From: Trichaptum fuscoviolaceum
Taxonomy: Eukaryota > Basidiomycota > Agaricomycetes > Hymenochaetales > Trichaptaceae
DNA length: 64,000 bases
Assembly: GCA_910574455.1 (NCBI GenBank)
Contig: CAJSYZ010000005.1
Coordinates: 2,728,001 to 2,792,000 of the forward strand
Reading direction: 5' to 3'
Shown here: positions 45,320-56,442 of the stretch, one piece after another
How positions within the stretch are numbered: the first letter of the stretch is position 1
Layout: the number at the start of each line of letters is the position of its first letter
Made by a program: the position numbers and the translations under genes
The notes under the pieces: model-generated
The model's input: the letters and a program-made list of their open reading frames with translations, nothing else
What the model was told of the DNA's origin: nothing
The model's database searches: none

Positions 45320-46521
45320 TCAGAAAGGGGAAAAGGGGAGAAAGTAAAGTCACTACCCGCAAAGTACACACTGGCCCCCGCTTGGCTGCTCTGCGCGCGC
45401 AGGGTCTCAGTGCGTCTTGACGGACATAAAGGAGAAAAGGAATCATGAAGGCCGCTGCAATTGACACACCTCTTGGTCTCCGGAGAAGGGCATTCCCTCC
45501 CATGGTGTGGGCCGCCGCAGTGAGCACATATCTGCGTGGCTTCCCTACAGCTGTAACTCAGGTGGCCCCAACGCTGGCATTTCCTGCACTGGCGCGGCCC
45601 GGAGAAGTACCTGCAAGCGTTGAGCAAGAGGGACTGGACGCGGACTCCTTGGTCGATCAGGTTATCCGCGGCCTGTTTGCTATCCAGGAAGACCACCCAG
45701 CTGCCGCATTTGCGTCCTGAAGGGAGCCGTTCCTTGGGAACCAGCCATCTTGCCTCCACCACCGATGTCGGGGAAGGGAGCAGCGAAGGGTTTTGTGCGT
45801 GCAGGTCCGCTCTGTTTGTGGCATCCCCGGGATCGTAATAAAGGGGAACGTCTTGAATAACAACCCCGTAGTGAGGGACACTTATCTTGGCTCCTGGGCC
45901 GAGTGCAGTCGAGCACTTCGCTGCATGCCTAATCACTTGTTCAGCGTCCTCAGAGCGTTGGAAGCGCACCATGACTTTTGCGCCGCTTCTATGCGGTTGA
46001 ACCCCCAGCACTCCGGCCATGCTCAATCCCTTCACACCACTGCTCCTGATTGCCTTTTCCACCCAATCCTTCATTTCTACTCCCGATCCTTGTGTCTGCG
46101 CTCCCGCTGCCGTGTCCCTCGAGATTTTGATCGCCACTTCGTCTGAGCGCGTCGGGCGTTTAGGCTGGGCCTCGGGTGGCACATTTGCAACCACCGCCGC
46201 ATACGACAGTTTCGTGACCTCCTGTGGTGCGCTGATCTTCGCGTCGATTGCATCGAGGCGCTCAACAATGCTGGATAACGTAGGAGCGGTCGTAACGGAG
46301 GCGAGTAGGCGGTCGCACAGCGCGTCTAGAGCTTTTACGTTTTTCTGTGCCATTTTTGTCCCGCGTATGAACTTCTTGATTGCCGAGATCAAATTCTTGG
46401 CCTCGAGGTACTGATGGGAATCAAGGAGTGCATATACGTCGTCAGAAGTGAAAGAAATTGATGTGCCGATTGAATTCTGTGAGTTATCGAATTCTGCCAC
46501 CGTATCCTCTTGGCTGGACAT
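45316..46521 (-). CDS. LINE ORF1, zinc-knuckle nucleic-acid-binding protein
   Basis: 401 aa, intact. RNA-binding partner of the LINE ribonucleoprotein. The N-terminal half is acidic and helical; the C-terminal half has a basic RNA-binding region and three CCHC-like knuckles near residues 315-370: CRKCQRWGHLSYSC, CAHCGGPHHGREC and CVNCSGLHDSFSPLC. Its TGA stop overlaps the ATG of ORF2 as ATGA, so ORF2 may be made by termination-reinitiation. Start at 46521 lies about 30 bp inside the element 5' end. Confidence 0.88.
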   Translation of the reverse strand: MSSQEDTVAEFDNSQNSIGTSISFTSDDVYALLDSHQYLEAKNLISAIKKFIRGTKMAQKNVKALDALCDRLLASVTTAPTLSSIVERLDAIDAKISAPQEVTKLSYAAVVANVPPEAQPKRPTRSDEVAIKISRDTAAGAQTQGSGVEMKDWVEKAIRSSGVKGLSMAGVLGVQPHRSGAKVMVRFQRSEDAEQVIRHAAKCSTALGPGAKISVPHYGVVIQDVPLYYDPGDATNRADLHAQNPSLLPSPTSVVEARWLVPKERLPSGRKCGSWVVFLDSKQAADNLIDQGVRVQSLLLNACRYFSGPRQCRKCQRWGHLSYSCREATQICAHCGGPHHGRECPSPETKRCVNCSGLHDSFSPLCPSRRTETLRAQSSQAGASVYFAGSDFTFSPFPLSE

Positions 46522-46548
46522 GGTGGTTTTATCTTATCCAGTAGTCAT

Positions 46549-46560
46549 TGAAACTTTGTA
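46549..46560. repeat. LINE target-site duplication TGAAACTTTGTA, 5' side
   Basis: 12-bp direct repeat of 34481-34492, just upstream of the LINE 5' end (minus strand). Confidence 0.88.
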
Positions 46561-47094
46561 AATAGCTTCTAATGCATTATATCTTTCATTCTTATTGATT
46601 AGATTTGCTTGAATTTAATTCCGAAAAAAATCTCATACCAGGATTTGAAACATGCTACCTAATTTAGTAATACAGCCCTTTTAAGAGGTTCCCACGGCTT
46701 CGGATTATACGGAAACTATGTCTTTTTGCAAGCCGGACTTCCTGGTGGAATAGTTTGGCAAGTTTTACAAATTCTATCCGAAATTTATCTTTTCCCGGTC
46801 CACCCGGACACTTTCATCCGGAAGCCTCAAGCATTAAACCCTAATTACAGACTTTCCAAAAAGTCTCGGAAAACGATTCTGTTTGTATTTCCGGTCAATT
46901 CAAGGTCAATAGAGACTAAAATTCGACAAAAAAAATTTCAATTTTGTCAAAAAATTTGAAACATGTACCAGAAAATTTTTTATTGCATAAATCAACGTAT
47001 CTTCCTTACTTCTATTACAAAAATTTCGAAATCTCAGTCATTAACGCAAAGTTCCGGCCTGCACCCAGAGGCGGGTTTTGACCTTCCGGCACTG
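46561..47094. mobile_element. TA-flanked element copy B, right piece
   Basis: Continues copy B after the LINE: AATAGCTTCTAATGC here corresponds to the same words at about 33863 in copy A. It ends CCGGCACTG followed by TA at 47095 and a (TAG)n microsatellite to about 47114. Several point differences from copy A show the copies are old. Confidence 0.82.
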
Positions 47095-49637
47095 TAGTAG
47101 TAGTAGTAGTAGAGTCCAGTTACAGTCCTTAGTACTTACTGACCGGTTATGTATACTACTTACTACCTGAAATAGATGTTAGCCAGGCAAATAAGTCAAA
47201 TAGGCTATTATTGTAAGTGCAAAGGAAGACTCAGTAAGGTTTATAAGTAGAGTAAGTGAAGTCCTATCCTAGCCGTGCGCCTGCAACGCACGACAATTCC
47301 TTAACAATGACTACATCCATCTAGAGATTTCAAGGCATTGGACACCGTGGTTGATGGGAAACTTGCATACTTTGTATTGTCTCTCTTCACTGAGGTCTAT
47401 TTATCAGACCGGCAAGAGTGGACAAAATGCTGTTCTGTTAGGCTTCCTCCACCTAACATTTTCATCCTCTGCATCTTCTTGGGATCATCTTAAGATGTCC
47501 TGCAGATGCGGAGATAGAAACTCGTTGACCTTGTTTAATAGTGTAAATACGTGCCGCAATTGCAATGCAAAGAGGAAGGGCGTACGCACATGATCTGGTT
47601 GTGAGTGTTCATCTCCACTTGAAACTCCGTACATCTTCTCATGTCTCCCCTTTCTTAGGATGAGTCCAGCCAAAATGGTGGTCGACAACGAGGGCAAGAC
47701 GTCTTGACAGCATTAACTGTTCTCATCTGACACTTTTCTGAACTGTTACCCGGCTCTCGGGAAGTTGCATAGATCATGCACCATCGAAGGAGTTTCCGAT
47801 GACGTTTGCTTGTAGTTTGGCCTAAGCAGTCTGAGGTAACCACTGCCAGCCGCTTCAAACTGGACTGCCCGCCATCTGCTGCTACAATGTTTATGTCATT
47901 TCCTTGTCAGCTAGCCGCCTAAATAACAAGACAAAACGACACGCTATCCGTCCTCTCGTGACCAATGCTTCTGAATCCTTATTCACTATCACCGACAGAC
48001 TTTCCTGACTTATTCGATCCATAACTTGTATCATTGAACAATGCCTATCCGGTAAGTCCATTGCAAACTTCTCATAACTCATGTGTTATGGCCGCCGTAT
48101 AGATTGATATGAAAGGGACAGCGAAAGGGACAAGCATTTTGCTCTGGCTACCCCCATTCAGTGATGGAAGGAAGTTAATCGCAATACAACTTAGCATTCG
48201 ATATTACGCTCAAACAGGCTCAGTTTGGGGTGCTCAAGACGCATTCGTTACACAGACAACGCGTTATTTTCTAGAACACTAAACGTAGTGGCCTTGAAAT
48301 CAAGCGGAACGACAATCCGTCCTGGACTTCTTGTAGCTGGCTGGGTCCAGACATTCTGATCCATACGCTAGCCCTGTCAGCCGTCTCGGTTCGACTGCCA
48401 TACGAATAGTCCATACCTGTCCAAGGACGTGCGAAGTGGCTACGACACATACGTCATGGTCAGCCGCTCAGATTCCAATTATATAGAGCACACTATCCAG
48501 CCTTTCGCACCTAGCCTCTCTTGACCTTCGATCACTATCATTGTGGGCCTCCGCCTATGGGCCAGTTCAGTCAGCAATATCATCTAGCTGTACAAGCGCC
48601 CATAAGCGGTATGTCCGGTGAGTGTGTCCTCTTGGCTGACGTTCTTGCTTGCTACTTCTTGCTTGCATGCGGCTACGACGAGCACAAACTGCTGGTTGCA
48701 GCATAGACTAGTTGGCTGGAATGACCCCGACGTCATCGTATACGTGACTAAAGCTCTAGTCGACGTCAACGGACGTGTATCGTCCCCGAAACATAAGAAG
48801 GCAAATAGATATCGTCGACGAAAGACCCTTCAGGTTAGAACTGTCGAAATCTATACAATCTTTGGCTCGGTTGGTTAATCGCAAGCGCTTGGCCCCCCTC
48901 CCTCCGGGATAAAGTAAGTAATGTATGAAAGAAACCAAACATTACGATCACTTCGTAGAGTCTTCAATCCGCAAGACCAGGCCATTCATCCGACTGTGAA
49001 CAAGGCTTTACGACGGACACAACTTCGGCCCAATCAAATGAACTCAGTTTAGCCGTGGAGTATTGAGCTGCTGGCTTCAAGAAGATTATGCATGACAATT
49101 AGAACTCATTGTCAGTCTGTCACTACTGTTTCCCAAGGAATACATACGCACTAAGGTGCATATTCTAGTAGCTAATTCGTAGCAAACCTCATAGGACATT
49201 ACCATAGTCCCAAAAAATATGTGCGATAGATAAAAGATTAAAAGGAGGACTTTCGTCATAATTTTTTTGGTTGATATTATTGCATTCATTTAGTTTTGAA
49301 GAACTGTAAGATGCACTTCCCCCGAAGACGTCTTGCCTCATAGATTATTGTATCTATACCTTCCGCCAATATCATGCGCTGGATCTCGACGTCATGCAGA
49401 TCTCAACGAAACACAGGGCATGAAAGGGATCAGAATCTGGCCCACTGGCAGGGTGACTTTGTTACGAGATAACTTTTTACTTTTATGATAATTAGGTCTT
49501 CGGAGTCGTCCGAGGGTACGCGACGGTCGAACTACATCTACATATCGTACTTTCACATAGAAGGGGTCGATAAGTTAGATCGGTTTATATGAGTAGTTGT
49601 TAAACTAGGGTATGAACAAGATCAAAATAATAGACGT
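47095..49637. other. Gene-poor stretch with one dispersed-repeat copy
   Basis: (TAG)n microsatellite at 47095-47114. No gene could be supported; open frames are short and unmatched. Holds the copy at about 48333-48720 of a repeat also present, inverted, near 54.55-54.97 kb. Confidence 0.5.
48333..48720 (+). repeat. Dispersed repeat, copy 1
   Basis: Diverged match to the reverse complement of about 54545-54970. Shared words in order: GGCTGGGnCCAG, TGTCAGCCGnCTC, GTCAGCCGC, a TATA-like ATTATA(TA)AGAG, TTCGCACCnAGCC, CTCTCTTGACCTT, GGTATGTC, GCTGACGT. No TIR, LTR boundary or long frame identified. Ends approximate. Confidence 0.7.
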
Positions 49638-50511
49638 CTACGAAGATTTTATCCGATCATTCCGTGCTCTCCAGCCGCCATCTAGTTTGTCTAATAGTCC
49701 TTGCACGGTCTTCACTGCGACCTTCCTCTCCTTTCTAGCGTCTGTCCAGGTACCGTCCATGTTAATCACATCTAGCCGGAGTAAAGATTGTAACAAAAGC
49801 TCTCCCAGACGTCGATGCTCCATGTCGGGGTCTTCCAGGGGTGTGTACGCAGTCGTGGTCGCAGGTGGAGGTGCCGACGAGGTGGCTGACGGCGCAGTCG
49901 CAGTCGCAGTCGCAGTGTCAGCCTCAGGAGATATGGACGCAAGAAACGAATCAAGCGCTGGTACGATGTTTTTGTTGATGCTAGCCAATTCCGCTTGAAT
50001 GGCTTCGATCGAGCCCTCCTGTGTGATGGGTGCGGTCGGTTTTCTCGATGGGGGTGCTGGAGCCTCTCCACCACCAATGAGCGCTATCGTGCTGTTGTCA
50101 CGGATCCCGTATGCGGAAACTAGGCCATCATCATTCATATTCCACCCAAGCCAAAGGCAAACACGTCATCGATAGAGCGGTTGTGAGACAAAGATCCGTG
50201 AAGCAGAAGAGAAAAAGTGGCGCACTTGACGCGTTATCGTCCTTCATCACCGCGCCGGCATGCACGAGCTTGAAGCTTCCCGGCGCTAGGGATGTATGTT
50301 CAGCGAGAGTTTCGCGTAGGGTAGCGAGCTTTGCATCTGGTGATGGGAGAGGAACGTGTATTCTGCTCGTTTTTTTCCAGAGAAAGAGAGATTCAGCGGC
50401 TGATACGCATCAGGTGAGCAGATTACAGACGTACTTTTCGCGTCCCCACTTAACGGTGACGTTCATCTGGCCGGAGCTTTTGTTGTTTGATTTAGAGAAG
50501 AAGGAGCGCAT
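49638..50511 (-). CDS. BAG-domain co-chaperone with ubiquitin-like N-terminus
   Basis: Hsp70 nucleotide-exchange factor type. Exons (minus) 50511-50435, 50362-50226, 50119-49638; 696 nt, 231 aa. The N-terminus MRSFFSKSNNKSSG is followed by a ubiquitin-like fold: MNVTVKWGREKIHVPLPSP, LATLRETLAEHTSLAPGSFKL, VMKDDNASISAYGIRDNSTIALIG. A Pro/Ala/Thr linker leads to a C-terminal BAG domain near residues 130-231: EAIQAELASINKNIVPALDSFL, LLLQSLLRLDVINMDG, ARKERKVAVKTVQGLLDKLD. The two introns are needed to restore the ubiquitin-like strand order, which supports the model. Divergent from the MAPKK gene with 307 bp between start codons. Confidence 0.92.
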
Positions 50512-50818
50512 GGTGTGTACGAGGACGAGGACAATGACTGCATAATGTTAATTAACGGGAAGAAAGATGAGGAATGGAGCATACCTGTGCCTACGCCTGC
50601 GTGTAATGGATCGAGGGCAGGCAAGCTCTGGGCGAGCTGCTGTTGCCAGTGTTGGAGGTGGTGGTACCAGGGAGAGACCATTAACAGAACAAGGCCCCCG
50701 GAACTCCGGATCGAATAGCCAGTGGCATTTCTAAATATGACATGTACCATCTGCGTCATCAGTCAGCTTTCCTCTTTCTTATGTCTTTTATCCCTCCGCC
50801 CTCTTCTTCCCCTTCATC
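50512..50818. promoter_or_regulatory. Divergent promoter region, BAG gene / MAPKK
   Basis: 307 bp between the two ATGs. A pyrimidine-rich tract (about 50768-50816) leads to the MAPKK start, as often in basidiomycete leaders. No firm TATA box. Confidence 0.5.
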
Positions 50819-52677
50819 ATGGACGACATCCCCAACTCCTCAACACCTCAAAAGCCCCCCTCATCGTCCACATCGTCGTCCGCATCGTCCACTGCAATGT
50901 CCTCGCCTGCCTACCCTCGAAGCTCTCAGATGAACGGCATGCAGCCCGCACCTATGCGCAATCCGCCTACCGTCGCGTCTCTTGCACGCGGAGGTCCTAC
51001 AGCGGCACGCATGCCGCCATCGTTGGCTGCAAAGCTTGCTGCGGTACGCTAATTCTGGTGAATCTATGCTATCCAATGCACTAATGTATCTGCCATCGCC
51101 ACCCTCTTTCGACTATCGCGCATAGATGGCCAACCGGGGCAGTCAGCAGCAAGTTCCCTCAGTCAATGGCACATCCTCTGTCTCTCCACCTCTCCCTGCC
51201 CCTCAGTCCCTCCTTCGCACGTTTAACTCTGCACCTGCACCACAGAACGGCCAACAACGATCACCGCTGACGCTGGGCGGTCGTGGCGGTCTTGCGGCCA
51301 AGCGCAGGGCGAATCTAAATATACGCGATATACTTGGACCGGACGGTGTCGCAGGCACAGATGGCATGAACAATGCAGGCCTCGGATCTGGTGTTCCTCA
51401 GACCGCCGACGACGTTCGAACACGTCGAAATAACATGATCTCTAGTCCCTTTGAGAATTTCGGAAAGATTGTGTAAGTGCAATCTTCTCTTTGCCTCTTC
51501 CGAACTCGTTATTGACGTGCTTCTCTTGATCAGGGACCCATCTGGTGCTCTCAAATTCGGTGGCAAGGCCGTCTTGCACGCATCTGGTGTTGATTTCTCA
51601 AATGGATCGTCCTTTGCCATCAATATGACTCAAATGCAGCTACTCGAAGAGCTTGGCCGCGGAAATTACGGGACGGTAAAGAAGGTCTTACACAAACCTA
51701 CTAACGTTCTGATGGCTATGAAGGTGAGTGTGTGATTATGCGTTCATCTGGCTTCACACGCTCCATTGATTCTGACCGTCTCTTTCCGTTAATGTAGGAA
51801 ATAAGACTCGAGCTTGATGATTCAAAGCTAGCGGCAATATTAATGGAGCTTGATATCTTACATCGCGCTGTGTCGAAGGAGATCGTAGAGTTTTATGGCG
51901 CATTCTTCATCGAGTCTTGCGTCTATTACTGCATGGAGTTTATGGACGCCGGCTCACTCGACAAACTTCAAGGCGCCGGCGTTCCCGAACACGTGCTAGC
52001 GCGGGTCACACAGTCAATGGTCCGCGGGCTGAAGTTCCTCAAGGACGAGCTGCAAATTATGCATCGGGATGTGAAGCCAACGAACGTGCTTGTGAATCGC
52101 AAGGGCGAGATCAAACTCTGCGACTTCGGCGTGTCAGGGCAGCTAGAAAAGTCGCTCGCAAAGACGAATATAGGGTGCCAGAGCTATATGGCGCCTGAAC
52201 GCATCCGAGGGGAAAGCCAAGGCAAGGTCAGCACGTATACCATCTCGAGCGATGTGTGGTCTCTTGGCTTGAGTATTATTGAGATTGCGCTCGGCCGGTA
52301 TCCATATCCCCCCGAGACGTATGAAAACGTGTTTGCGCAGCTGTCAGCGATTGTGGATGGACCGCCACCGGAACTGCCATCTGGCTTTTCGGAAGCCTCG
52401 CAGGATTTTGTTGCGCGATGTATGGTAAAGCAACCGGAGCGGCGAGCGACGTACGCGGAGTTATTAGTATGTCATTTTCTCCGTCTGTAATCGCTTTTGA
52501 GTCATGATCTGACATTTTTCGGTTTAGGAACATCCATTCCTTCTGGAAGATAGAACGCGAGATGTTGACATGGCTGGCTGGGTAAAAAATGCACTCGCAT
52601 ATCGTGAAGAACAATTACAAAATGGCGGTGCATCGACTCCAGCACCGCCAGGCGGAAGCAGCGAGGCATCTTCATAA
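50819..52677 (+). CDS. PBS2: MAP kinase kinase of the HOG pathway (Pbs2/Wis1 type)
   Basis: Dual-specificity kinase that activates the Hog1/Sty1 stress MAPK. Exons 50819-51043, 51126-51472, 51534-51723, 51798-52466, 52528-52677; 1581 nt, 526 aa. Residues 1-210 are disordered (Ser, Pro, Gly) and may dock upstream partners. The kinase domain has the Gly loop ELGRGNYGTVKKV, Lys254 in MAMKEIRLEL, DILHRAVSKEIVEFYGAFF (a Pbs2-specific stretch), catalytic HRDVKPTN, DFG in LCDFGVSG, activation loop KSLAKTNIGCQSYMAPE with the Ser and Thr phosphorylated in this family, and SSDVWSLGLSIIE. The SKEIV...ESCVYYCMEFMDAGSLDKL pattern separates it from Ste7 and Mkk1 types. Orthology is inferred from these motifs. 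Confidence 0.94.
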
Positions 52678-55345
52678 CCTTCGCGACGTGCACCCTCTTC
52701 CACCCGAGAAACCGCAAACTGATCTTGTTTCACACCCTATTCACTCTATATGCAACACGGCCACTATACACGGGGCACGCGCGCATATCAACTTTCACTC
52801 AACACCCTAGAAAGCGGGGAAGGACGAAGAAGGATGGGAAGCCCAGCTCGCGAAGGGTTACTTACTTCCCGGACATTGGTGTGATGCGCGATTGTTAAGA
52901 TAACAAGTCGCATGCAGTCGCGGGTGACGTCATCGGCTGAACGGCAAGCATAATTGAGAAGTACCCTCAATGATGCCTTCACTACACGTTCAACTATAAG
53001 CGCCCGTTTCGGCAATCCTATATGCTTATCACCCGAGTCTTCCAGTGTGCTGTGCCTTTTATCTCCTCAGCCGAACATACTACGACCTCTTCGTCTCTCG
53101 CACAATACCCTCATCATTCTTTTATCGACAATCACCATCCTATTCGCACTGACACACACGATTTCCCTATCAAACCGCGGTGCTTATCCGAACTGTTTGT
53201 TCCGCGCAGGTACAACTCTCGTCATCGTCGTACTTCTGAAATGGCCTGCTCCTCACCGTTGCCGTTGCTACGTAGGGCTGCTCCAACCCGCCCTGACGCC
53301 CTTTTTCCTGCCTTTACTTTTACCCCGTTCCTACTCTAAATCTCCGACATGCGCATGCGCTTTGATCTCACCCATTGGGAGCCAATCGGATACCATTCAA
53401 GTTCATGTCCATGTGTAATAATAGGTCTGTCTAAATATAACCTAGCTACATAGTTGTAGAGATACCCCGGCATAACATTCCTATGTCTTTTTTTGACCTC
53501 TTGACCTTCGATTTCAAGCATTCGAACTTCTCGCTGCGGATAGGTTTCCCATCAGTATAATTTTCATGTCCTTCGGCTAGAAGTACACATGCATTAAATT
53601 TGGTGAAGACGTACGGACGCAGCCATGCGTACCATGATACTAAACATATGACTACTGTTTACCATGTACGACCTACAACTTTTGTAGTTTCATAATGGTT
53701 AACTAGAAACTTGAATCATAGGATGTCGGTTTTCGGTGGTGACAGTAGCGTGCGGTGATTTCCTTGTGAAATCCCCTCGGACACCTTTGTATCGGGAAAT
53801 ACTCATCGTGAAAGGTAACGCTCCTAATTTTTTCGGGACATAGCTACCCCGATAGTGGGGCAGATTCTGGTCCGTTTTGTGCATTCTGTTTCGTAGAGAT
53901 CTGCAATGACGTCGAAACCGAACGCATGGCATCGGCGGAAGGTACACTCTAATTCCACGGACAAGACGTCATATAATAGAAATATAAACTGCAATGATAT
54001 CAACGAGCATCAAATTCTACATCATATAGTGTTTTGTATCTCTCTGTCCCTACTTTCACTCAATACTCATGAGGTTTATGAGGTCTGCTGTGGGTTATCA
54101 ACCTGACGTCTTTATTTCCACCGGCTTTAATGCATGTTCCACTGAGTTATCAAGAGCTGGAAATAATACATATGATCATCATCCATGAGTGTTAAATGGA
54201 GCGGGAATCCAGTCATCAAGACTCCAATCCTTTGCCGTGCATGACACCACAAAAGTCCGCAAGACCAGACTGACATTGTAATCATCGACGAGCCTTTAAT
54301 CCTCACAAATCAGATGGCAATGACTTGAGATTTGGAGTCTTCTTGCCACGACACTGCGTGTCTGTCAATAGTTTGGACAATCGATCCGAAGTGGCGAGAA
54401 GACTCCATAGAGGTCGACAGCTCTACTAGCTTTCGTTGTCGACATTGTGTTCAAGTATCTTCCTGTCTACGTACGACCAGAGCGCTGGTCCCACATAGTA
54501 CGAGATTTTATCTTCAAAGTCGCTCGGCATATATGTATATGTAACATGGATAGCACTGTATCTGTTTCAGAGGCTGGCAAATTCTGTACGTCGTTGTCCC
54601 ATGCGAACAGGAGGCAAAAAAGACGTCAGCTACCATAAAACTCGCACAAGACATACCGGACATGACGGCGCTCAAGTGGCAGGGTCTTGTTGCCGACCGA
54701 ATAAGGCAGAGAGGGAACGGCGTACTATGTATGTAGTAGTGGTCAAAGGTCAAGAGAGGGCTGGGTGCGAATGGCTGGGAATTTGCCCGTACCCTCTTAT
54801 AATGGGCGGCTGACTACAGTATGTGAATAGTGACGTATCTGCTGTAGTAACTTGGTACGTTGGGTAGGCGTGGGCCAAACGTATTGTTCTCGACTGAGGC
54901 GGCTGACAATCTGAAATATGGACCAAGAGTCGAGGCTGCCTGGGCCCAGCCACCGGCAAACGTTAGCCGCAGAAGAGTTTAGGGCACGCAGCCTCATAAC
55001 GGGCTGACTGCTGACAAGAAGCGAACTGGAGGTCGCAAGAGTCAGCCGTATTGCTAATGAAACTGACCCACGACATAGGGAGACCGAGGATAAAAGGAGG
55101 GCCCTGGAGTCAAGGTTTTTCGGTGCTGTGGCAGCTTGACTCATTTATGACTTTGTATCAGTATAAGCACGCTATACAACTGCCATTGAGAAGCAAAACG
55201 CACAAAAAGAAAAACTCAACAGAAAGCCAGTTAGACCGGTGTCAGTTCCAGGTCCATCAATGTTATCATGATTATCAGCACCGACTGCGTATCCGAAATA
55301 ATATACAGACCAAAAAAGATGGATGAATATCTATGTGATGAGCGG
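52678..55345. other. Gene-poor stretch with inverted dispersed-repeat copy
   Basis: No supported gene. A plus frame of 154 codons at 52954-53418 is hydrophobic but without motifs. Holds the second copy (about 54545-54970, minus) of the repeat found at 48.3 kb. Right edge is the Atg27 3' UTR. Confidence 0.45.
54545..54970 (-). repeat. Dispersed repeat, copy 2 (inverted)
   Basis: Read on the minus strand it aligns with 48333-48720: GGCTGGGCCCAG, TTGTCAGCCGCCTC, TACGTCA, GTCAGCCGCCC, ATTATAAGAGGG, TTCGCACCCAGCC, CTCTCTTGACCTTTGA, GTCCGGTATGTC, GCTGACGTC. Copies are roughly two-thirds identical by eye. Ends approximate. Confidence 0.7.
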
Positions 55346-56442
55346 TCAGACAGCAATGTAACCACTTCTTGATGGTCGTATTGCAGAACATAGATGTGAG
55401 ACAATATCACGGAGGATGTATGGTACATCTCTCCAGAAATCGCGGTGACTGCGAGAATTGACTTCAGTAAATATGTGAGATGAAAGGACTGAAACGAGCG
55501 GACGTACGGAATCATATCAAGCCCGGTTGCGCCATATGTGCTGTAATTATGGTATGCACCGCCGGCAAAGTAAGCAAAGAACGCCAGTAGAAGTCTGTAT
55601 TAGAGCATATCAGTAATGTCTGAGATTTAGGTGAACTTTGATGCTCACAATAAAAAGAACCATCCAATACCGCTTCCGACATGTTCATCACTCCGCTCGC
55701 CGCCGTCCCCTTCTTTGTCATCTTCCTTTGGCGGAGAGTCGTTACCGGAGAACGGACAGCCAGCAGGATTACTCCACGTCACGGAGAGTTGGGCTCCGTG
55801 ATACGGTTCGAATTCAGGTTCGGAAGCGGATGTGTCGCAATAAATGGAGATGTTGAAGGATTGGGGTATAGGATCAGTCGACGGGTATTCGGAGCCATGA
55901 AAGACGATGTTAATGCCCTTCGTAGGAGCTATAGGATCGGTGTGATCGTCAATACAGGGGATAAATTGAGTTGCAGCATTGTACATAGTACATACAACCG
56001 ATGGAAGTTATTTGAGGGTTCAGCTGTTTTGTGACTGCTAAGGGTATCGTTGCGACTACTCGATCATTTTCGCCCTCCTTCTTGTTTGTCATAGTCAAGC
56101 ATGCACGAGTTCCATCTGGACACTGGAAGCGAGCGGTTAGACGACATGAGAGCTCGCGAGTGATCAGTTATTTACCTGGTCACCTTCCGCAATTCCTTCG
56201 CGTTTCTGTAGGTCATTACACAGATTAAATTGCACCTCATCAACCATACGCGTCGGAGGGATATCCCGTGTTCGAAATAATGTATGTACACCTTCTAGAG
56301 AGGTTAAATCATACTGTAGCTTCCCGCCATCGAGTGAGACCTTGCAGTCAAACGGATTGTCCTGCGCCTGTACGAAAGGCAGCACAAGAGACTGCAAAAA
56401 CAAAGCTGCTCCAGTCCTATATGCCCTTAGCGTTCTAGGCAT
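55346..56442 (-). CDS. ATG27: Autophagy-related protein 27
   Basis: Type I membrane protein that helps Atg9 trafficking in autophagy and the Cvt pathway. Exons (minus) 56442-56176, 56122-55996, 55928-55649, 55594-55508, 55448-55346; 864 nt, 287 aa. Signal peptide at residues 1-27 (ends FVQAQ). The luminal MRH-like domain has paired cysteines: NPFDCKV, NLCNDLQ, CPDGTRACLTM, ISIYCDTS, AGCPF. One membrane span GIGWFFLLLLLAFFAYFAGG, then the family signature YHNYSTYGATGLDMIPHRDFWRDVP and a short cytosolic tail ending YIAV, a YxxPhi sorting motif like the YSAV end of yeast Atg27. The fourth intron restores PHRDFWRDVP, which clinches the assignment. Start at 56442 chosen because it begins the signal peptide. 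Confidence 0.93.

Larger units (their letters stand above)
34493..46548 (-). mobile_element. LINE (APE-type non-LTR retrotransposon, Tad1-like), split by a chromovirus
   Basis: Minus-strand element, about 5.7 kb once the 6315-bp chromovirus and one TSD copy are discounted. Order along the minus strand: ORF1 with three zinc knuckles (46521-45316), ORF2 with apurinic endonuclease (from 45319), reverse transcriptase and RNase H, then a C-terminal Cys-rich tail (to 34873). The 3' end is an (AAAC)n tail. A 12-bp target-site duplication flanks it. APE plus RT plus RNase H and a zinc-knuckle ORF1 is the pattern of the fungal Tad1 clade; clade assignment is inference. Confidence 0.9.
33767..47096. 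mobile_element. Three-level nested transposon block
   Basis: TA-flanked element A (33769-34394), a TA, then element B split into 34397-34492 and 46561-47094 by a LINE (34493-46548). The LINE is in turn split by a chromovirus (35486-41800). Each level has its own target-site duplication: TA, 12 bp and 5 bp. Removing the inserts one by one restores the host sequence each time, which fixes the order of insertion: TA elements first, LINE second, chromovirus last. Confidence 0.92.

Noticed and set aside
47095..47114. (TAG)n short repeat as a possible array
   Set aside because: Simple microsatellite next to the transposon end; no spacer structure, so not CRISPR.
52954..53418. 154-codon hydrophobic plus frame
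   Set aside because: Pyrimidine-rich DNA naturally encodes Leu/Ser/Pro; no signal or domain features.
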